Shown: positions 1 through 11,826, counted from the first letter of the stretch. The stretch: DNA of 64,000 nucleotides from Oscheius sp. JU75 (GCA_037178855.1 JASJZC010000004.1:1054001-1118000), one strand, 5' to 3'. Notes: generated from the sequence alone by a model not told the origin. Numbers and translations are program-made.

Positions 1-2290
1 ACCGATTGATTTCGTAACTTGAGACTGGTTAAACAGTTCGGACATTCTACTAAATCATACCAGCTAAATTAAAGTATCTCTCAGCTAATGTAAAGATTCG
101 GAAAAGTTCTCTGACAGAAAGTTAAGTTCTAACTGGTTTCATGGCTCGATGCGAACTCTTATATTGTGTGGGAGACATGCAGGTTCCCAATTTTACAAAG
201 CTTTTTCCAAAACATCTATCTCTTCCCACAGTCTCTAATTTTTGAGAGATCATAGGAGTAGAGTGAACTGGAAATGTACCCTAAGAACTGGGGATCATAC
301 TAACCAGTGAAGGGTAATCAAAAGACATATTTAGAGTACCAAACCAGCCGTCTACGACGGCTTTGCTATCCTTTTGCCTTGACTTTGCATTGAAAACAGG
401 CGAAACATACCCAATAGCAGAAGTTCCCTAAGCTTCCCCATAAGCTGACTTATCAACCTAATTCTTGACATGCCATGACTTGCCAGATTTTTACTCGTGG
501 TGACGCACAGTCACACCATTACGCATTCGTAGTAAAGAGATTACGGTAAGATGATAGCGGAAAAATCTGAAGGTAACGGTTGAAGCCTATGTGCATCTCA
601 GCAGGTTTTACACCCCTGAGAGCGGGACGATCTTATAGCTTCATGAGGTTCAGAAAAAACGGTTCTGCTGACAGTCAACTAATCACTTTGATGAGAACAC
701 AGTAGGGAGGAAGATGATTCAAACCCAATTGAAAAGAGTCAATGAATCGAGGCCAGTCAATGCAAACAGATCTAAAGCTTCTAAGAATTCAAATCAGTCG
801 CCAAGGAGCCCAAACATCAGCTCATTTACAACCGGACCGGGGGGTTTATTGGCTGGCAATCCACTACTATTATAACCGCCGGCGACAATACTAAACGGAC
901 TGGGAGTCACTCCCGGACGGAGAATGAATCATTGTAGCAAAAACATCGAGTGTCTAAGAAGATGGATGGCGGAGGTGTGAAGTTGACCCGTGGGAGGCGA
1001 GGCAAAAAAGACTGCCGCCACAGCCGCCTTGACAGCACTAATCATAACAGACAGTGTGAGATCTGATCGGGTCAACTCGCGACGAGAGAGCGACAGAGAG
1101 AGGCGGGAGAATCGGATAAACATACACAAACAGTCCCCGCTTCGCACCTGTTTTCCGGGCAAGAACTATGCCGACACTTCACACTGAGGATGTGAATATG
1201 GGAGCGAGTGGGAGAGAGTCTGGAACAAGAAGGAATTGTAGGGAGATGGTCGTTTTCAGATTGCAAACAGTTCTTATGACTCACATTAAGATTGGACTGC
1301 TAGTAACAGACTCTAAGAACAAGATTGAGTATGGTGACCGGCCAGTGGATGGAAGGACAAGCTTATAGTTCATACCAATGAACCATTCTGGAGAGTCACA
1401 TAGAGTGGGACATAAACATTTGAACATGGAATGTACAATTCAGTACTTGATGTTCAAGAGACACAGGGACAGTCTGAAACCAGTGTTTCAGAGGACTAAG
1501 AGAACTGACTCAGTGAGAGACAATATGATCAATGAATCCCATAAGACAGGCAACTGTTAGAAATGCTCTGGGGAGATGATTAGTTACGGCTCCTGGTCCT
1601 AAGATACAGCGTTTCTCATCTATTTCCGCCTTCCTCCTGAAGGAGATGGGAGGCAAGCACTTCCGTTCGTCGTGATTAGAATGGAAATGAGAAATAGGGA
1701 GAGAGATGAAAGATACTACGGTCGTAGCCAATACTAGAGGGTCTTACTTTGGGAAGAGGTTATTACCAACTCTGTTGTAGAACCAAGGAGCTATGAACAG
1801 CTCCCTCAAGTTCTGGGAGTGGGGAAGAGTATCTGGATCATCTAACCAGTCCAGAGGGCAATCCTTGAACAGGCTCCGCGTTAAAGAAAGACTATAGAAA
1901 CTGTCCAAATGAAGGAGGTAATAAAGGTTGTTACGCTAATAAAGTATTCTGCAAAATCAAAATCTCTAGAAGAACCTGAAGGCAACCAAAAAGAAGGAAG
2001 AGAGAAGGCCGTGTTATGCGCGCGTCTTTTACGAGCATGCGTACTGGGGAGACATCAAAAGAGCCGCGACGCTTATCTTTATCAGAAGAGCAGCTGTAAA
2101 AGGCTCTGAAGGAGGACAGGGGCCACTCTCCCGGTTTCTGTGCCGACAGTTGTTCACGCCTGTCTCTCTCTCGCACCCCAATCCGATTATGCTAAATAAT
2201 GACGAAAGACTGGAGAGGTACAGAATCCTTTTATTGGATGGTATCTAAATATAGTAGAGAGAAATAAAGTTTGGCAAATCGAGTTGCAGA
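1..2290. other. Gene-poor left edge
   Basis: I find no convincing protein-coding gene here. The open frames are all short, overlap on both strands, and show neither the G/C-rich third positions of the real genes nor recognisable motifs. One dispersed repeat copy lies at 341-540. The rest looks like intergenic sequence, or the large intron or UTR of a gene outside the window. Confidence 0.5.
341..540 (+). repeat. Dispersed repeat family, copy 1
   Basis: This stretch starts at a small hairpin, CCGTCTACGACGG. It runs through a conserved block that includes TTCTTGACATGCCATGACTT and CTCGTGGTGACGCAC. The same order of motifs occurs at about 26563-26760. Parts of the family recur at 3375-3590 and 26393-26540. 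I see no coding capacity. It could be a non-autonomous element, but I did not find clean termini. Confidence 0.65.
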
Positions 2291-2793
2291 ACAATAAAAA
2301 AAAGAAACTGTTTCTCGCTGGTCGACTCTGCCAGCTTCTTGATCGCCTCTTCGTCCTTCCTCATTGTGGCTCTCGTCATGGTAAAGAATTGCGACAAAAT
2401 ATACGAGTACTTCTTGAGTCGACGTCTTCGCCAACAGTACTTTTATCATGTAAATTCGCTTCCATTCCTAGGAATAGTCTGCCAGGGTCCACAATATTGT
2501 CACTTTTCTTTTAGTCTTTTCAGGCAAAATAACTCTGCAAAGCTGAATAGCGCGTCGAGAACTACAACTTCCAGTACATGGTAAAACTAAAAAACCCTGT
2601 TATTCTGGAAAAACTGCTGGAAAGATATAGAAATTGAGAGAGAGAGAGAGAGAGAGACCAACTACCAGACTGGCCGACCCACTTTCAGCACGGTCATGCA
2701 TTCGGTTCCATTCAGAAAGTTTCCGGCCGACAAGATGAAGAAGCAGAACACGAGTCAGGTCAAGAAGGATGAACCCATCTACTCCGAGTTTTG
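2291..2793 (+). CDS. Possible small membrane protein, 3' exons only
   Basis: The frame is open from about 2291 to 2580. It contains a hydrophobic stretch (FLIASSSFLIVALVMV) followed by a charged segment (KNCDKIYEYFLSRRL), as in a single-pass membrane protein. A GT donor at 2581 and a TTTCAG acceptor ending at 2686 would join it in frame to a last exon ending in KKDEPIYSEF and a TGA at 2791-2793. AATAAA follows at about 2808. No start codon was found, and an exon break inside the first part is possible. I do not recognise the protein. A chance open frame is a real alternative. Confidence 0.3.
2636..2657. repeat. (GA)n microsatellite
   Basis: About eleven GA units in the putative intron of the doubtful gene at 2291-2793. 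A much longer GA tract lies at 54975-55039. Confidence 0.9.
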
Positions 2794-3374
2794 AGACTAG
2801 TTTTTATAATAAATGCTTGCTTTACTCTTTTGAGACTGTCAGAGGTATTACGGAGAAGGGTTGAGCAGGACAGCGGTTCTCTCCAATACAGAGCCGAGAG
2901 AGGAGCTGCTCAACTTCGAGATGATTGTACTTATCCATTCTTGATATCCGAAGTGTTTGTTGACCTGTCTTGTTGTATCATTCGAAATTAGAAAGACCTG
3001 AAACTTTCGGAAACCCACAAATGGATTGGGACGGAACAGTTCAGTTTCAGACTATACTTTATCAGAGTCCGTTCATTTCCACTCGAGGAAACTGTGGTGG
3101 ATCTACTTTCAGCTGGACGTCAGTCTTTCGATCTTTCTCACGCACAGTTTTGACATCAAAGTAGGAGAGACAAGCTCGAACGGGCCTGAAAGTTTCTATC
3201 TCATACGTCTATTGGAGATGTTTTACTTTCCTACTATTGGAGTCCGAACTGTTCAGGCAGACCACCGTTCATGTAGAAGACTTTGAAGTTTTAAAAAGCT
3301 GCTGAGAGCCGAATCTGAAAAGTATAGCAATTACTGTAGAGGAATCTTGACTCTAAAGTTGGAAACAAAAAGAA

Positions 3375-3590
3375 GTCATTTTAATTTACAAGAAGTCGGC
3401 TACGCCGCTTCGTTGTAATCGAAGACCCAGTGGCTTCATTGGGACAAAAACCAAGTTCTAGAGCGGACCCAAATTTGGCTTGCCACTCAATTTTCCTAAA
3501 AAAACTTCTGGACAACATAATTGGCTTGCTTCTGTTTTGTTGGCTCGGACAGACAAACAAACAAACAGAGTCCGTCACAGAAGCCATCGA
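3375..3590 (+). repeat. Dispersed repeat family, copy 2
   Basis: This block shares TTGCCACTCAATTT-like and AGAGCGGACCCAAATTTGG-like motifs with 26460-26540. Its AGACAAACAAACA-like tail matches 26785-26805. It lies immediately downstream (3' side) of the orphan minus-strand gene and probably runs up to its polyadenylation region. Confidence 0.6.
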
Positions 3591-3635
3591 TAGTAGGGAT
3601 TTTGAATTTATTTATTATTATCCTCGTTGTGTTTC

Positions 3636-4025
3636 CTACAAAGTGAAACTCTTGCCGGTCGACTTCGACTTGGTCGTTGTCTTCCTGTCCTCGTGACTCT
3701 CTCTGCTCATCTTGACTACCTTGGAGCTCTGCCAGTCCTCTTTGTCCTCGTCGTCCAGTCGCAGCGTCTTGTATTCCGGATCGGATCCGTCCCTCGTCCC
3801 AGTGATCTCTCGTCTCGCCTTCATGAGCCTCGGCTGGTCTACCACGACTGGCAGAGTCTCGCTCCTTGCCACCGCACTCTTCAGCACGGATTTCTTTTGT
3901 TCCGGCTGCTGCTGTTCCGTCGACTCCCCCGAGGTCTTCTTCGGCGGGTCGGTCGTCCTCGTCGTCTGCAGTCCCGTCTCTGGTGGATCCTTGGCCGTCT
4001 TCTGCTTCTTCCTCGTCCAGCACAT
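3636..4025 (-). CDS. Orphan charged protein, 129 aa
   Basis: One uninterrupted reading frame with the host's G/C-rich third positions, starting MCWTRKKQKTAKD and ending KSTGKSFTL. It is rich in Lys, Thr, Glu and Asp, has no hydrophobic segment, and has a more ordered-looking core around DPEYKTLRLDDEDKEDW. It is probably a soluble, largely disordered protein. I do not recognise the family. A longer overlapping frame on the same strand (to 4050) was rejected because its codon use is poor. AATAAA on the minus strand near 3608-3613 fits a transcript end. A TTATTCAG acceptor lies about 27 nt upstream of the ATG. Confidence 0.55.
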   Translation of the reverse strand: MCWTRKKQKTAKDPPETGLQTTRTTDPPKKTSGESTEQQQPEQKKSVLKSAVARSETLPVVVDQPRLMKARREITGTRDGSDPEYKTLRLDDEDKEDWQSSKVVKMSRESHEDRKTTTKSKSTGKSFTL

Positions 4026-4632
4026 CGGCCCGCGATCGAGAAGATTCCAACTGAATAAGTTACGGGGAGAAGTGGAGTAAGGTTGACAGGTTATGGCTCA
4101 TCACGACTGATCTTGTTCCTGTTGCAGGAATAACAAGATTGCATGTCGAGTCTGATCCCCAGATTAAACTTGACATGCTAAGGAGGGGCAATCTGGCAGC
4201 TATCGTTAATCTAGGAGTAGCTGTTCATGTTGGACAGGACGACACGCAATGCCGAAGGACAAGGAGGAGGAGAAGAACACCTCTCCTCACTTCTAGAACA
4301 GTCGCAGTACCCTCCTTGTCAGAGTTGACCACGATCAGCTCTTTTCTTCACCAGTATAAAACATGTGTATGGGGATAGTGAAGTCTGAGCCAATCATCCA
4401 TTCTGTCAATACCCCACACCTGCAGTCATTACATTTCTAATCTTCTTTTCCTTCTCGAGAACGGCATCTGCCTTTGGGTGGATGGGCGGAGGCGACCTTG
4501 GCTTCATCTCTTTCTCTCCGCGAACGGGTTCCGCCTCTGCCCGGTTCTCAGTTGTCTGCCCCCGGGCACCATTTCTCTCCCCCTACTTTCTGACTTACTC
4601 CAATTAGTTTCAATTGGTTACTGTTTCAGACG

Positions 4633-6029
4633 ATGCGACTCATTCTGACCATCTCCTCATTGGCAGTTCTAGCCCTGGCCGATCCTCAGATCGCCAACAC
4701 GAATGGTCAGTTCCTATAGATTACTGTCTAGATTTACTTTCACTCGTTGTAAGAGTCAGTAACACACCACAAGTATTTTAAAATGGGATCGAAATAGGCT
4801 ATACAAACAACTTGATTGCAGCATCGTCCCGCAACGACCGGTTCTTGTATGGGAATAGTGGTCGGAGGCAGGATTAAGCTGTAATTTTGGAGAGAGACTA
4901 ACATAAATCAAAGTACAGAGACTATTTGAGGATAGTTTAGAGTTGGAGGCTGTTCTCACTGATCAGTCTTTTCTACTAGGGGCTCCAAGATTGCCCAGAG
5001 TTGGTAAGTAGTCAGAAGAAGGGGGTATACATAAACTTGAAAAGCTTCTGAGTGTTCCTCCTGACAGACGAGGGAGAGTCATTAGACAAGTTCGGGATGA
5101 GGACGAGACTAGTTAAACTTGATTGAATGGATACTGGTACATTTGCTGAACTGTCCAGCAAAAGTATTGGCAACTATCCCTTTTTCATGGCTGCAGTAAA
5201 TTCTGGGAGATCTGTAGAGTCTTCTGAATTGAAAGACTTTCCTACTATCAGATTCTAACAGGGGGTTTTCAGTAAACTCTTTCGACTCGGTCGACACGAA
5301 TCTGGACGGAGCTGTCGACTTCAACGAGTTCGAGGTGTGGCAGAAGGCGAAGATCTTGGAGAGGAATGACGCCGTCATCAGAGGTAGACACCTGTTCTTC
5401 AACTAACAAGGTTTTAGGAATGTTCACCCGCTTTGATGCCAATCACGATGGTAAACTGGACGTTCCCGAGTTTGTTCCCCTCGCCTACGAGGTCAGCAAG
5501 AAGCCCATCAACACCGCCGAGCAGATTTTTAGAGTGGGTTCGGGCTTCCAACAAGTATAGAGTTCTCAGAATATGGACACGAACGGTGACGCTACTGTCG
5601 ATCTGGCCGAGGCCGTTGTCGCGAGAAAGCAATTCGGAGCCGAGATCGTCGACGGAGTCCTGGCTGTGGCCGATGTGAACAGAGACGGCCAGCTGACTTT
5701 CGACGAGTTCACGGCCCAGCTCAACTACAATCGTCCCAAGAGCAAGGAGGAAGAGCAGAGAGAGATGGCTGCCCAGCTCGTGACCGTAATCGACAGGGAC
5801 GGAGATCAGAAACTTAGTGCCCAGGAGATTTTCAACTTTGCCAAGCAGTACAACAATGTGGGTCCTAAAGGAACAAAAAACATGTTTATAGGTGTCTCTC
5901 CCCGACATTCAAATGATCGTGGCCCGTCTTGATTCTAACCACGACGGTGTTCTCTCCATGCACGAGCTGACCCGTCTCTCCGAGGAGATCTCTCGCATGT
6001 TGGCCGTCCGTACTCCCCCTACCGTCTAA
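4633..6029 (+). CDS. Secreted six-EF-hand calcium-binding protein
   Basis: The start (MRLILTISSLAVLALA) is a clear signal peptide. The splice signal TGTTTCAG ends 2 nt before the ATG. Six EF-hand loops follow in order: DTNLDGAVDFNEF, DANHDGKLDVPEF, DTNGDATVDLAEA, DVNRDGQLTFDEF, DRDGDQKLSAQEI and DSNHDGVLSMHEL. Most carry Asp or Asn at positions 1, 3 and 5 and Glu at position 12. The third has Ala in place of the last Glu's neighbourhood and is probably weak. The stop is at 6027-6029 and AATAAA is near 6080. Introns after 5391, 5534 and about 5850 are clear. The small exons between 4705 and 5280 are uncertain. A luminal or extracellular calcium buffer is likely. The CREC family (calumenin, reticulocalbin) is the nearest idea, but no HDEL-type tail is present. 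Confidence 0.8.
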
Positions 6030-6188
6030 ATTCTTCTGCTCAAGGTCTAATGAGTTATCTGTACATAACAGAGAATCTAAATAAACTGTTTTCGCTGAAA
6101 AACGCTCTCAGATTTATGAATTCAACAACAAACAATAGGATCATCCTAACAGAATGAAAAATAAATCAACAAGAAGAGAGGAGGTGAT

Positions 6189-9100
6189 TTACCGTCGTTT
6201 TTTGAAGCCTTTTGGCTTGCGAACTTTGTGTTTCCGTGCAATTTTCGACTTCTCGCGGTCCTCCTCGTCCATGTCTTCCAGCATGGCTCCAAACTGAAGT
6301 TTTGTGACTGTTCAGGACAAAAAAAGTGATTAAACCTGATCTCCAGCCATATCGATATCGTCGCCGGCAAAGTCGTCATCGTCGCTGTCGTCGAGTACGG
6401 ATCCGCGAGCTGGTTTGCGCGAGAAGGCACGCTCCTCTTCCTCGTCCATCTCATCGTCTTCCATCACATCATCATCGTCTTCATCCTCCTCTTCCTCATC
6501 GTCATCTCCGCCGAAATCTTCCTCGTCCTAAAATCCAAAATTTTGTTAATTTCACGCCAAGACCCACCTCCTCATCGTCCATATCGCCATAATCACTGAG
6601 CTCGTCATCCTCACCATCGGATTCTTCTTTCCTCTTTGCGCTCTTCTTCTTCTGCTTCTCCGAGGAGAACTCCTGCGAGAAGTCCACATCGTCGAAGATC
6701 TCGTTGGCCTCTCCGGGCTCGAAACGATCCAATATAGCATCAAATTCGTCCGAGTTGACCGAGCTAATCTCCCAGTCGTCTTCCTTCTCGTCCTTGGCCT
6801 CCTTCGGTTGGAACTTGAGCTGCGCGAAGCGGTGAAGATAACGCTCGTCTGGAGGCAGCTCGTCCGTCTTCTTGGAGAGATATTCCTGAGAGTTTGGTGG
6901 TGAATTCAGAGAAAAAGGCTCACCTTTGACGTGATTGACAGAGCCTTGACACCCCACGGATCGTAGGCCTTCTTCCGAAGGACCTTGCTTGACGAGACGA
7001 CCTTATTCTCCTTCGGATTACGGTAGGCGAAGCGGTCGAGGAACTTCATCAGGGTGAAATCCTCCAGGGGATCACCGCGATAGTTTACTGGCTTGCCCTG
7101 AATTATTTTCTACTATCTTCACGCTAAATAAATTCTTACTTCAAGCATTTGCTGAGCAAAGACAGCCACAGAGGGATGATAGTGCTTGGCCAGAATGAGC
7201 AGTTCAGAATCCACGATTCCTGTCGCGTCGATGAACAAAGGATTGCGAGCAGCCTTGTCGTACAAGGAACGAGCCGTCTTGGCACTCTTGTGCAGCCAAC
7301 CGCCCCTGGCATTCCCGTTCAGGGAACCCTTGAGCGGCTTCTTCTCATCCTCATCGTCTGATTCGACCGCTTCCGGGTCGTCCTTCTTGATTTCGAGCTT
7401 CGGGACAGGCTTTCCATCCACTCCAATGTCTACAAAGTGCTCCTCCTCGTCGTCGTCATTGTCCAGATCTAGAGTCGTCGTCTTGTTCAGTTTCTGAATT
7501 TTCCTTTTATTCTTAAGCGAATGGTCAACTTACACTGGCATCACGGACAGTAATAACAAGAGTTCTTCGTTCTTCAGCCAGCTTCGATACCAGGATGAGA
7601 ATTCCAGCGGCTAGAGGAGGCGGTGCGGCTGCTGCTAGCTGAAATAGGTCTTTCTAATCCGAATGAATCCAAAAAGTACCTGCAAGAGACGCTTGACAAA
7701 GGTTCGCACCCGATTCTCCATTTGGTCAGTCTTGAGCGATTTGAAGAGCAACAGCATCAGCTGGTTATAGCAGCTGATGGGGATCTGGTCCTCAAGTTTA
7801 CGATAGAGGGCGCTGTAGAATCGGTCGGCTAGGGACTCGCTAAATGCTTACGACTGTGCCGATACGATAAAAAGACAAACCTCAGACTTTGGATGCGATG
7901 GAGAAGCTTTAGAGTTTGAAGAGACACGGAGAACGGGGCTGTGTTGACTACTCGATAAAGAGCATTGATGTCGTCGTCGAGAAGAGAAGCATTTTCTGAA
8001 ACTTGTTTTCAAAGGAAACACATAAAAGACTAACCCTTAGCGAATGGCAGGGCCCGATTCGCGGCTCCTAGCAGAATACTCAGTAGTCGATTGTTCAGCT
8101 CCTTCTCGCCCTCCACATTAACTCGCTTCTGTGCCACAATCGTCTTGAAAAGACCAAAATAGATCTTGATGAGCTCGGTTGCGAGAGCTGTCTCGCTAGT
8201 TCGGAGCTCAATCTGTGAGAGAAAGGTAGCAGCGTAGAGATGGGCTTTCGATTGGACGTTTTTTCTACAAGAATTTTCGAGAAAATTAGCACAAAATACC
8301 TATATATGACCCGTTCGACCTCCTTCACAATGACGCCCTTCATGTTCGGCTGCTTGTTAGTCAGTTCTTCTAGTAGACGGGCAACATGAGCGCCGATATG
8401 TCGGTTCGGATGGCCAAGTTTATTGGTCAGAAGGGAGAGAAGAGCCTGCTCGGCTTCTGGCTTCTCCGAGAGCAGAGTCATGGCCGTTCGAAGAGAGCGC
8501 TTGGCCAGATCGAGGACTTGACCAGCTGACAGAACCTGAACTAGTTTGGTTTCACGAAAAGGGGCAGAGATCTACCTCCAGTCCTCGAACAAACTTGGCG
8601 TACGTCTCCTTCAGCTGGTGTTCAAACATCCACAAGATGAGAATTCTTTTCCTGCTTTCCTCATTGCTGGACAGCTTGGCCAGTCTGCCCAGGGGTCTCT
8701 GAACCGGTCAAAACTCTCACATTGATATTAAAATTGCTTACGGCATTGAAAGGAATAAGTTTTCTGTTGCCCGGAAGAAAATGATTGACGAAGATCTCCT
8801 CAAGAACGGCTGAAACAGATCTTCATGTAAACATATGGCAAAGTTCTCACGAATAAGCTCCATTCCCTCTCTCTGAATCTTCTTCGTGAGCTGAGCAATC
8901 ATGGCTTCGGCATAGGGCAGCGAGTGAATTGGACTATTGTGGATTTGCAGTTGCATGGCTGTCATTCTGTCGGCGGCTGTTCCTTTCTTGACCACGTTGA
9001 GAAGCCACGATGCTTCTGAGCCACCTTGACTTTTAGACACTGAACTTTCTCTATTTCAGGCAGACAAAGAGCTTACTTCTAGCATACAAATCATTGTCTG

Positions 9101-9443
9101 TGGCCAAAAGGGCAGTAGCTTCGTCGAACAGAGCTTTATAACTCTCTGACGAGGCGTTATCACTCGATGTTTGGGCTTTCTCGTTGATCTGAAGTTATAA
9201 TTGTCCATGTAATGGAAGAAAGTACCTGATAATCGAACCATTTCTGGTCTTCGCGATGCTTCACTACCGGAGTTATAGCCTTTCGCTCCTTTACTTGAAA
9301 TTTCTTTCCAACTTTGCCATTGAGAGTCACAGTTTCCGGCTTCGTTTTATTCAATATCTGCAAATCAAAGTTGCGGGGTTGGAGCGAACAAAGCTCACAT
9401 GTTTCTTTTTGAACTTGTTAGACTTCTCCGGCTTAGTCAGCAT
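6189..9443 (-). CDS. Ribosome biogenesis factor NOC1/CEBPZ (Mak21 family)
   Basis: A many-exon gene read from an ATG at 9443 (MLTKPEKSNKFKKKH) to a stop at 6189. An early exon has the family's GT-ADR-TAM-LQ-NSP-H pattern (KKGTAADRMTAMQLQIHNSP). The CBF/Mak21 core contains RNPLFIDA, the HYHPSVAVFAQQ block and a PLEDFTL...FLDRFAYRNPKEN stretch, all typical of NOC1/CEBPZ. A long acidic tail (EESDGEDDELSDYGDMDDEE) and a basic C-terminus (RKPKGFKKRR) follow. The family acts in the nucleolus in early assembly and export of the 60S ribosomal subunit with NOC2. The splice signal GATTTCAG sits 7 nt before the ATG. Exon borders were not all resolved. Confidence 0.85.
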
Positions 9444-10217
9444 CTTGACTCTGAAATCAAAACATCAGTTTAACACATCAGGAACAAATTGGAAAAAAGA
9501 GAAAGGTAGGCTGTAAAGGTCCAGTTCGAATAGCGACGTTTAGGATATGTAACTACGCAAGTTTGCGTTTGCAACTAGTGCATTCTAAACGAGACGGTTG
9601 GAAAACGGTCAGACTTGGTAGAAACTGTCAGGCAGCTAATGAAAAGGAAAACGAGCATTAACTGAATTTTAGAAATGCTGGTAATACGGCGGTATTTGCT
9701 AAGGACTGATGGAGATCTATATTAAACCTACTTCGAGTCGAGTCAAAAAGAGTCGAATGCTGGAGCCGTCTCGAATCGGACTCGAGTTAGGTCCGACCGG
9801 AATTGAAAAACTGGGGTGTTTTTTCTTTTCAAAGCAGTGAATGAATATGAGTAAGGCATTCATTGATCAAACAAAAAGAAAATTGAACGTTTACCGTTGT
9901 TTTAGGGCATTTGGCTCGGCTCGACTCGAGTCCATTTCGAGTCTGACTCGGAATCGGGTCGAGTCGAAAAAGACTACTCTACATAATAGCGCTCTTCTGG
10001 TTGCTAGACGCCGAATCGGTAAGAAAAAGGTGTCGAATACAAGAAAATAGAAGAATTGGAAGTTATGTGAGCAGAATAAAACCAATTTGAAATTGCGCAA
10101 TACCCTGATTTTCAGGTTCCAGAGGATTACGGTAACTCTATCCATAACACTTCCACCGCTTCGCCTGAATTACCCTTGTTCCGAATTCCTCCACTGCAAA
10201 TTCGTCGCTCTTATTTG
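9444..10217. other. Intergenic, with palindromic GAGTCGACTC-like repeats
   Basis: No gene seen. Around 9733-9790 and 9908-9975 the sequence repeats variants of GACTCGAGTC and GAGTCGAGTC in roughly inverted arrangement, separated by about 120 bp. It looks like a degenerate foldback element between NOC1 and the retrotransposon. Confidence 0.5.
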
Positions 10218-10302
10218 TTTTCTCTTCTCTCTCTTCGATTATCATCTCGTTCTTTACGAGAAAAACTATGTTTTGGGCTTTGGCAGGAGGACGCTTCATT
10301 CG
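10218..10302 (-). repeat. DIRS element terminal repeat, 85 bp (3' end)
   Basis: Runs from TTTTCTCTTCTC to CTTCATTCG on the plus strand and is repeated, apparently identically, at 11742-11826. It forms the 3' end of the element in its own sense. Confidence 0.9.
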
Positions 10303-10648
10303 TTTTCGTATCTGACAATGTCGAGCGACACCAAAAGTAAGTAAAAAGCCACTCAGTGTTGGATCGTAAAGGGTAGGGGAAATAAACAATATTAAAGAAA
10401 CAAAACAATAAGTCGCGATGAGGTAACAATGCCGTTTTAGAGGAGAGAAAATTAGAACCAAGATAACCGTAGTAGAGAGAAACAAGACTTGGCTGAAAAC
10501 GTCGATTCTTGTGGAAAACGAGACTTCGAAGTAAGCGCCGTGGCAAGAGACCCGGATGTCCGCAACTGGACGTGGTGTATGAAAATTGTGATAAATTATT
10601 AGCGGAAAGAGAACAAGCTAACCGATCTGGGTTCTTTGGGGCCTGAAA

Positions 10649-11686
10649 TTAGATGACATGGTCATCGCCAAGAATCTGCGCCACTGGGAAAGGCTGGGGT
10701 CGAATGTAGGCTTGAAATGCAGTTGCGCTCTTCCATCTGCCGGTGACCATGACTGATGTCGAGTCCCATCCAGCTTCTAGGGCGGCTGAGGCTGCTCCTC
10801 CTCGGAACGAGTGCGACGTATACTTCTTGCTAGCCAGTCCTGCTTCGGCGAAAGCTTTCTTCAGATCCGCGACCGCTGTCGAGTACGTAATGGGACGCGG
10901 CGTGGTGAAAGACTTGAACAGGTAATCTTCTTTCTTCTTGATCTTCTTCAAAAATTCCGCGAGTAGATTGTCTTCTTTCGGCGTGACATCGAAAGGAACC
11001 TTGACTCCTTGACCAGCCTGGTCCGTCTTCGACTTTGTGATGTGTACGATCCAGCGGAGATCCGAGACTACTTCCAGATCCTGTCCTTTGAGAGCGAGCG
11101 CTTCAGAGATTCGCAAGGCTGCTCGGTACGTGAGTAGAGCGATTATGGCCGATCTTCTCACGGCGAAATCTCCTGACTTTGGTAAGGTTTCCATCAGACG
11201 TCCGAAGTCTTCAGGGCACATTTTGGTTCGATGGTGCGTTGGAGCTGCTGATCTTGCGGCCGTCTCTAGCAGAGCTTTCTGGATCTCCTTCATCTCGGGT
11301 TGAAGGCATCCCAGATAGAAATTCTGTGCGGCCACGTGGGTGGCGAGCATCTTGGATTGTCCCAGCTTTAACTTCTCCGCCAGAAAGAGTAGGCGCGTTT
11401 TGTCTTGAGAGGCGTATGGACACTTCGACCACCAGAACTTCGTGAACTCCTTGATCCTCTGTTGGTAGACGGAGATTGTGGCGGGGGCTCTGCTGTCCTC
11501 AATGGCTCTCCTCAGCGTCAGATTGGCCCCCAAGAGGCCGGTCTCGCAAGAAGACGTCATGTCCTCCAGAATTCTCCAGCGAGCGTCTGCAACAAGGGTG
11601 GGTTGGTGGGTGAGAAAACGAAAAGCCGGAATGATTTCCGGGAACGACGATCCGCTGTCGCGGCATCGTCTACCGTAACCCGCCAT
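10649..11686 (-). CDS. Tyrosine recombinase of the DIRS element
   Basis: 345 codons. The catalytic set of the phage-integrase fold can be placed: Arg in YRAALRISEALALKG, the His-x-x-Arg in TSHSFRGGAAS, the His/Trp position in VTGRWKS, and the nucleophilic Tyr in FQAYIRP. An N-terminal helical SAM-like region starts near ISVYQQRIKEFTKFW. It should integrate the circular cDNA of the element in place of a DDE integrase. The first 25 or so codons lie inside the 137-bp repeat, so the true start may be downstream, for example near MTSSCETG. The internal repeat block directly upstream may act as a second promoter; this is inference. Confidence 0.9.
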   Translation of the reverse strand: MAGYGRRCRDSGSSFPEIIPAFRFLTHQPTLVADARWRILEDMTSSCETGLLGANLTLRRAIEDSRAPATISVYQQRIKEFTKFWWSKCPYASQDKTRLLFLAEKLKLGQSKMLATHVAAQNFYLGCLQPEMKEIQKALLETAARSAAPTHHRTKMCPEDFGRLMETLPKSGDFAVRRSAIIALLTYRAALRISEALALKGQDLEVVSDLRWIVHITKSKTDQAGQGVKVPFDVTPKEDNLLAEFLKKIKKKEDYLFKSFTTPRPITYSTAVADLKKAFAEAGLASKKYTSHSFRGGAASAALEAGWDSTSVMVTGRWKSATAFQAYIRPQPFPVAQILGDDHVI

Positions 11687-11748
11687 TCGTGGCGGGCCCT
11701 CATTCCGCGTCCCATCCTTTTGCCACCGCCCAAAACATCACTTTTCTC
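11612..11748 (-). repeat. DIRS element internal copy of 137-bp repeat
   Basis: Matches 14698-14834 over its whole length as far as I can read it. It overlaps the next repeat by TTTTCTC (11742-11748). Confidence 0.9.
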
Positions 11749-11826
11749 TTCTCTCTCTTCGATTATCATCTCGTTCTTTACGAGAAAAACTATGTTTTGG
11801 GCTTTGGCAGGAGGACGCTTCATTCG
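11742..11826 (-). repeat. DIRS element internal copy of 85-bp repeat
   Basis: Same sequence as 10218-10302. With 11612-11748 it makes the internal junction block that separates RT/RNase H from the recombinase. Confidence 0.9.

Noticed and set aside
3496..4050. 184-codon frame overlapping the orphan gene on the minus strand
   Set aside because: Longer, but it is frame-shadow sequence: its codon use is poor and it runs into the downstream repeat, while the 3636-4025 frame shows host-like third positions.
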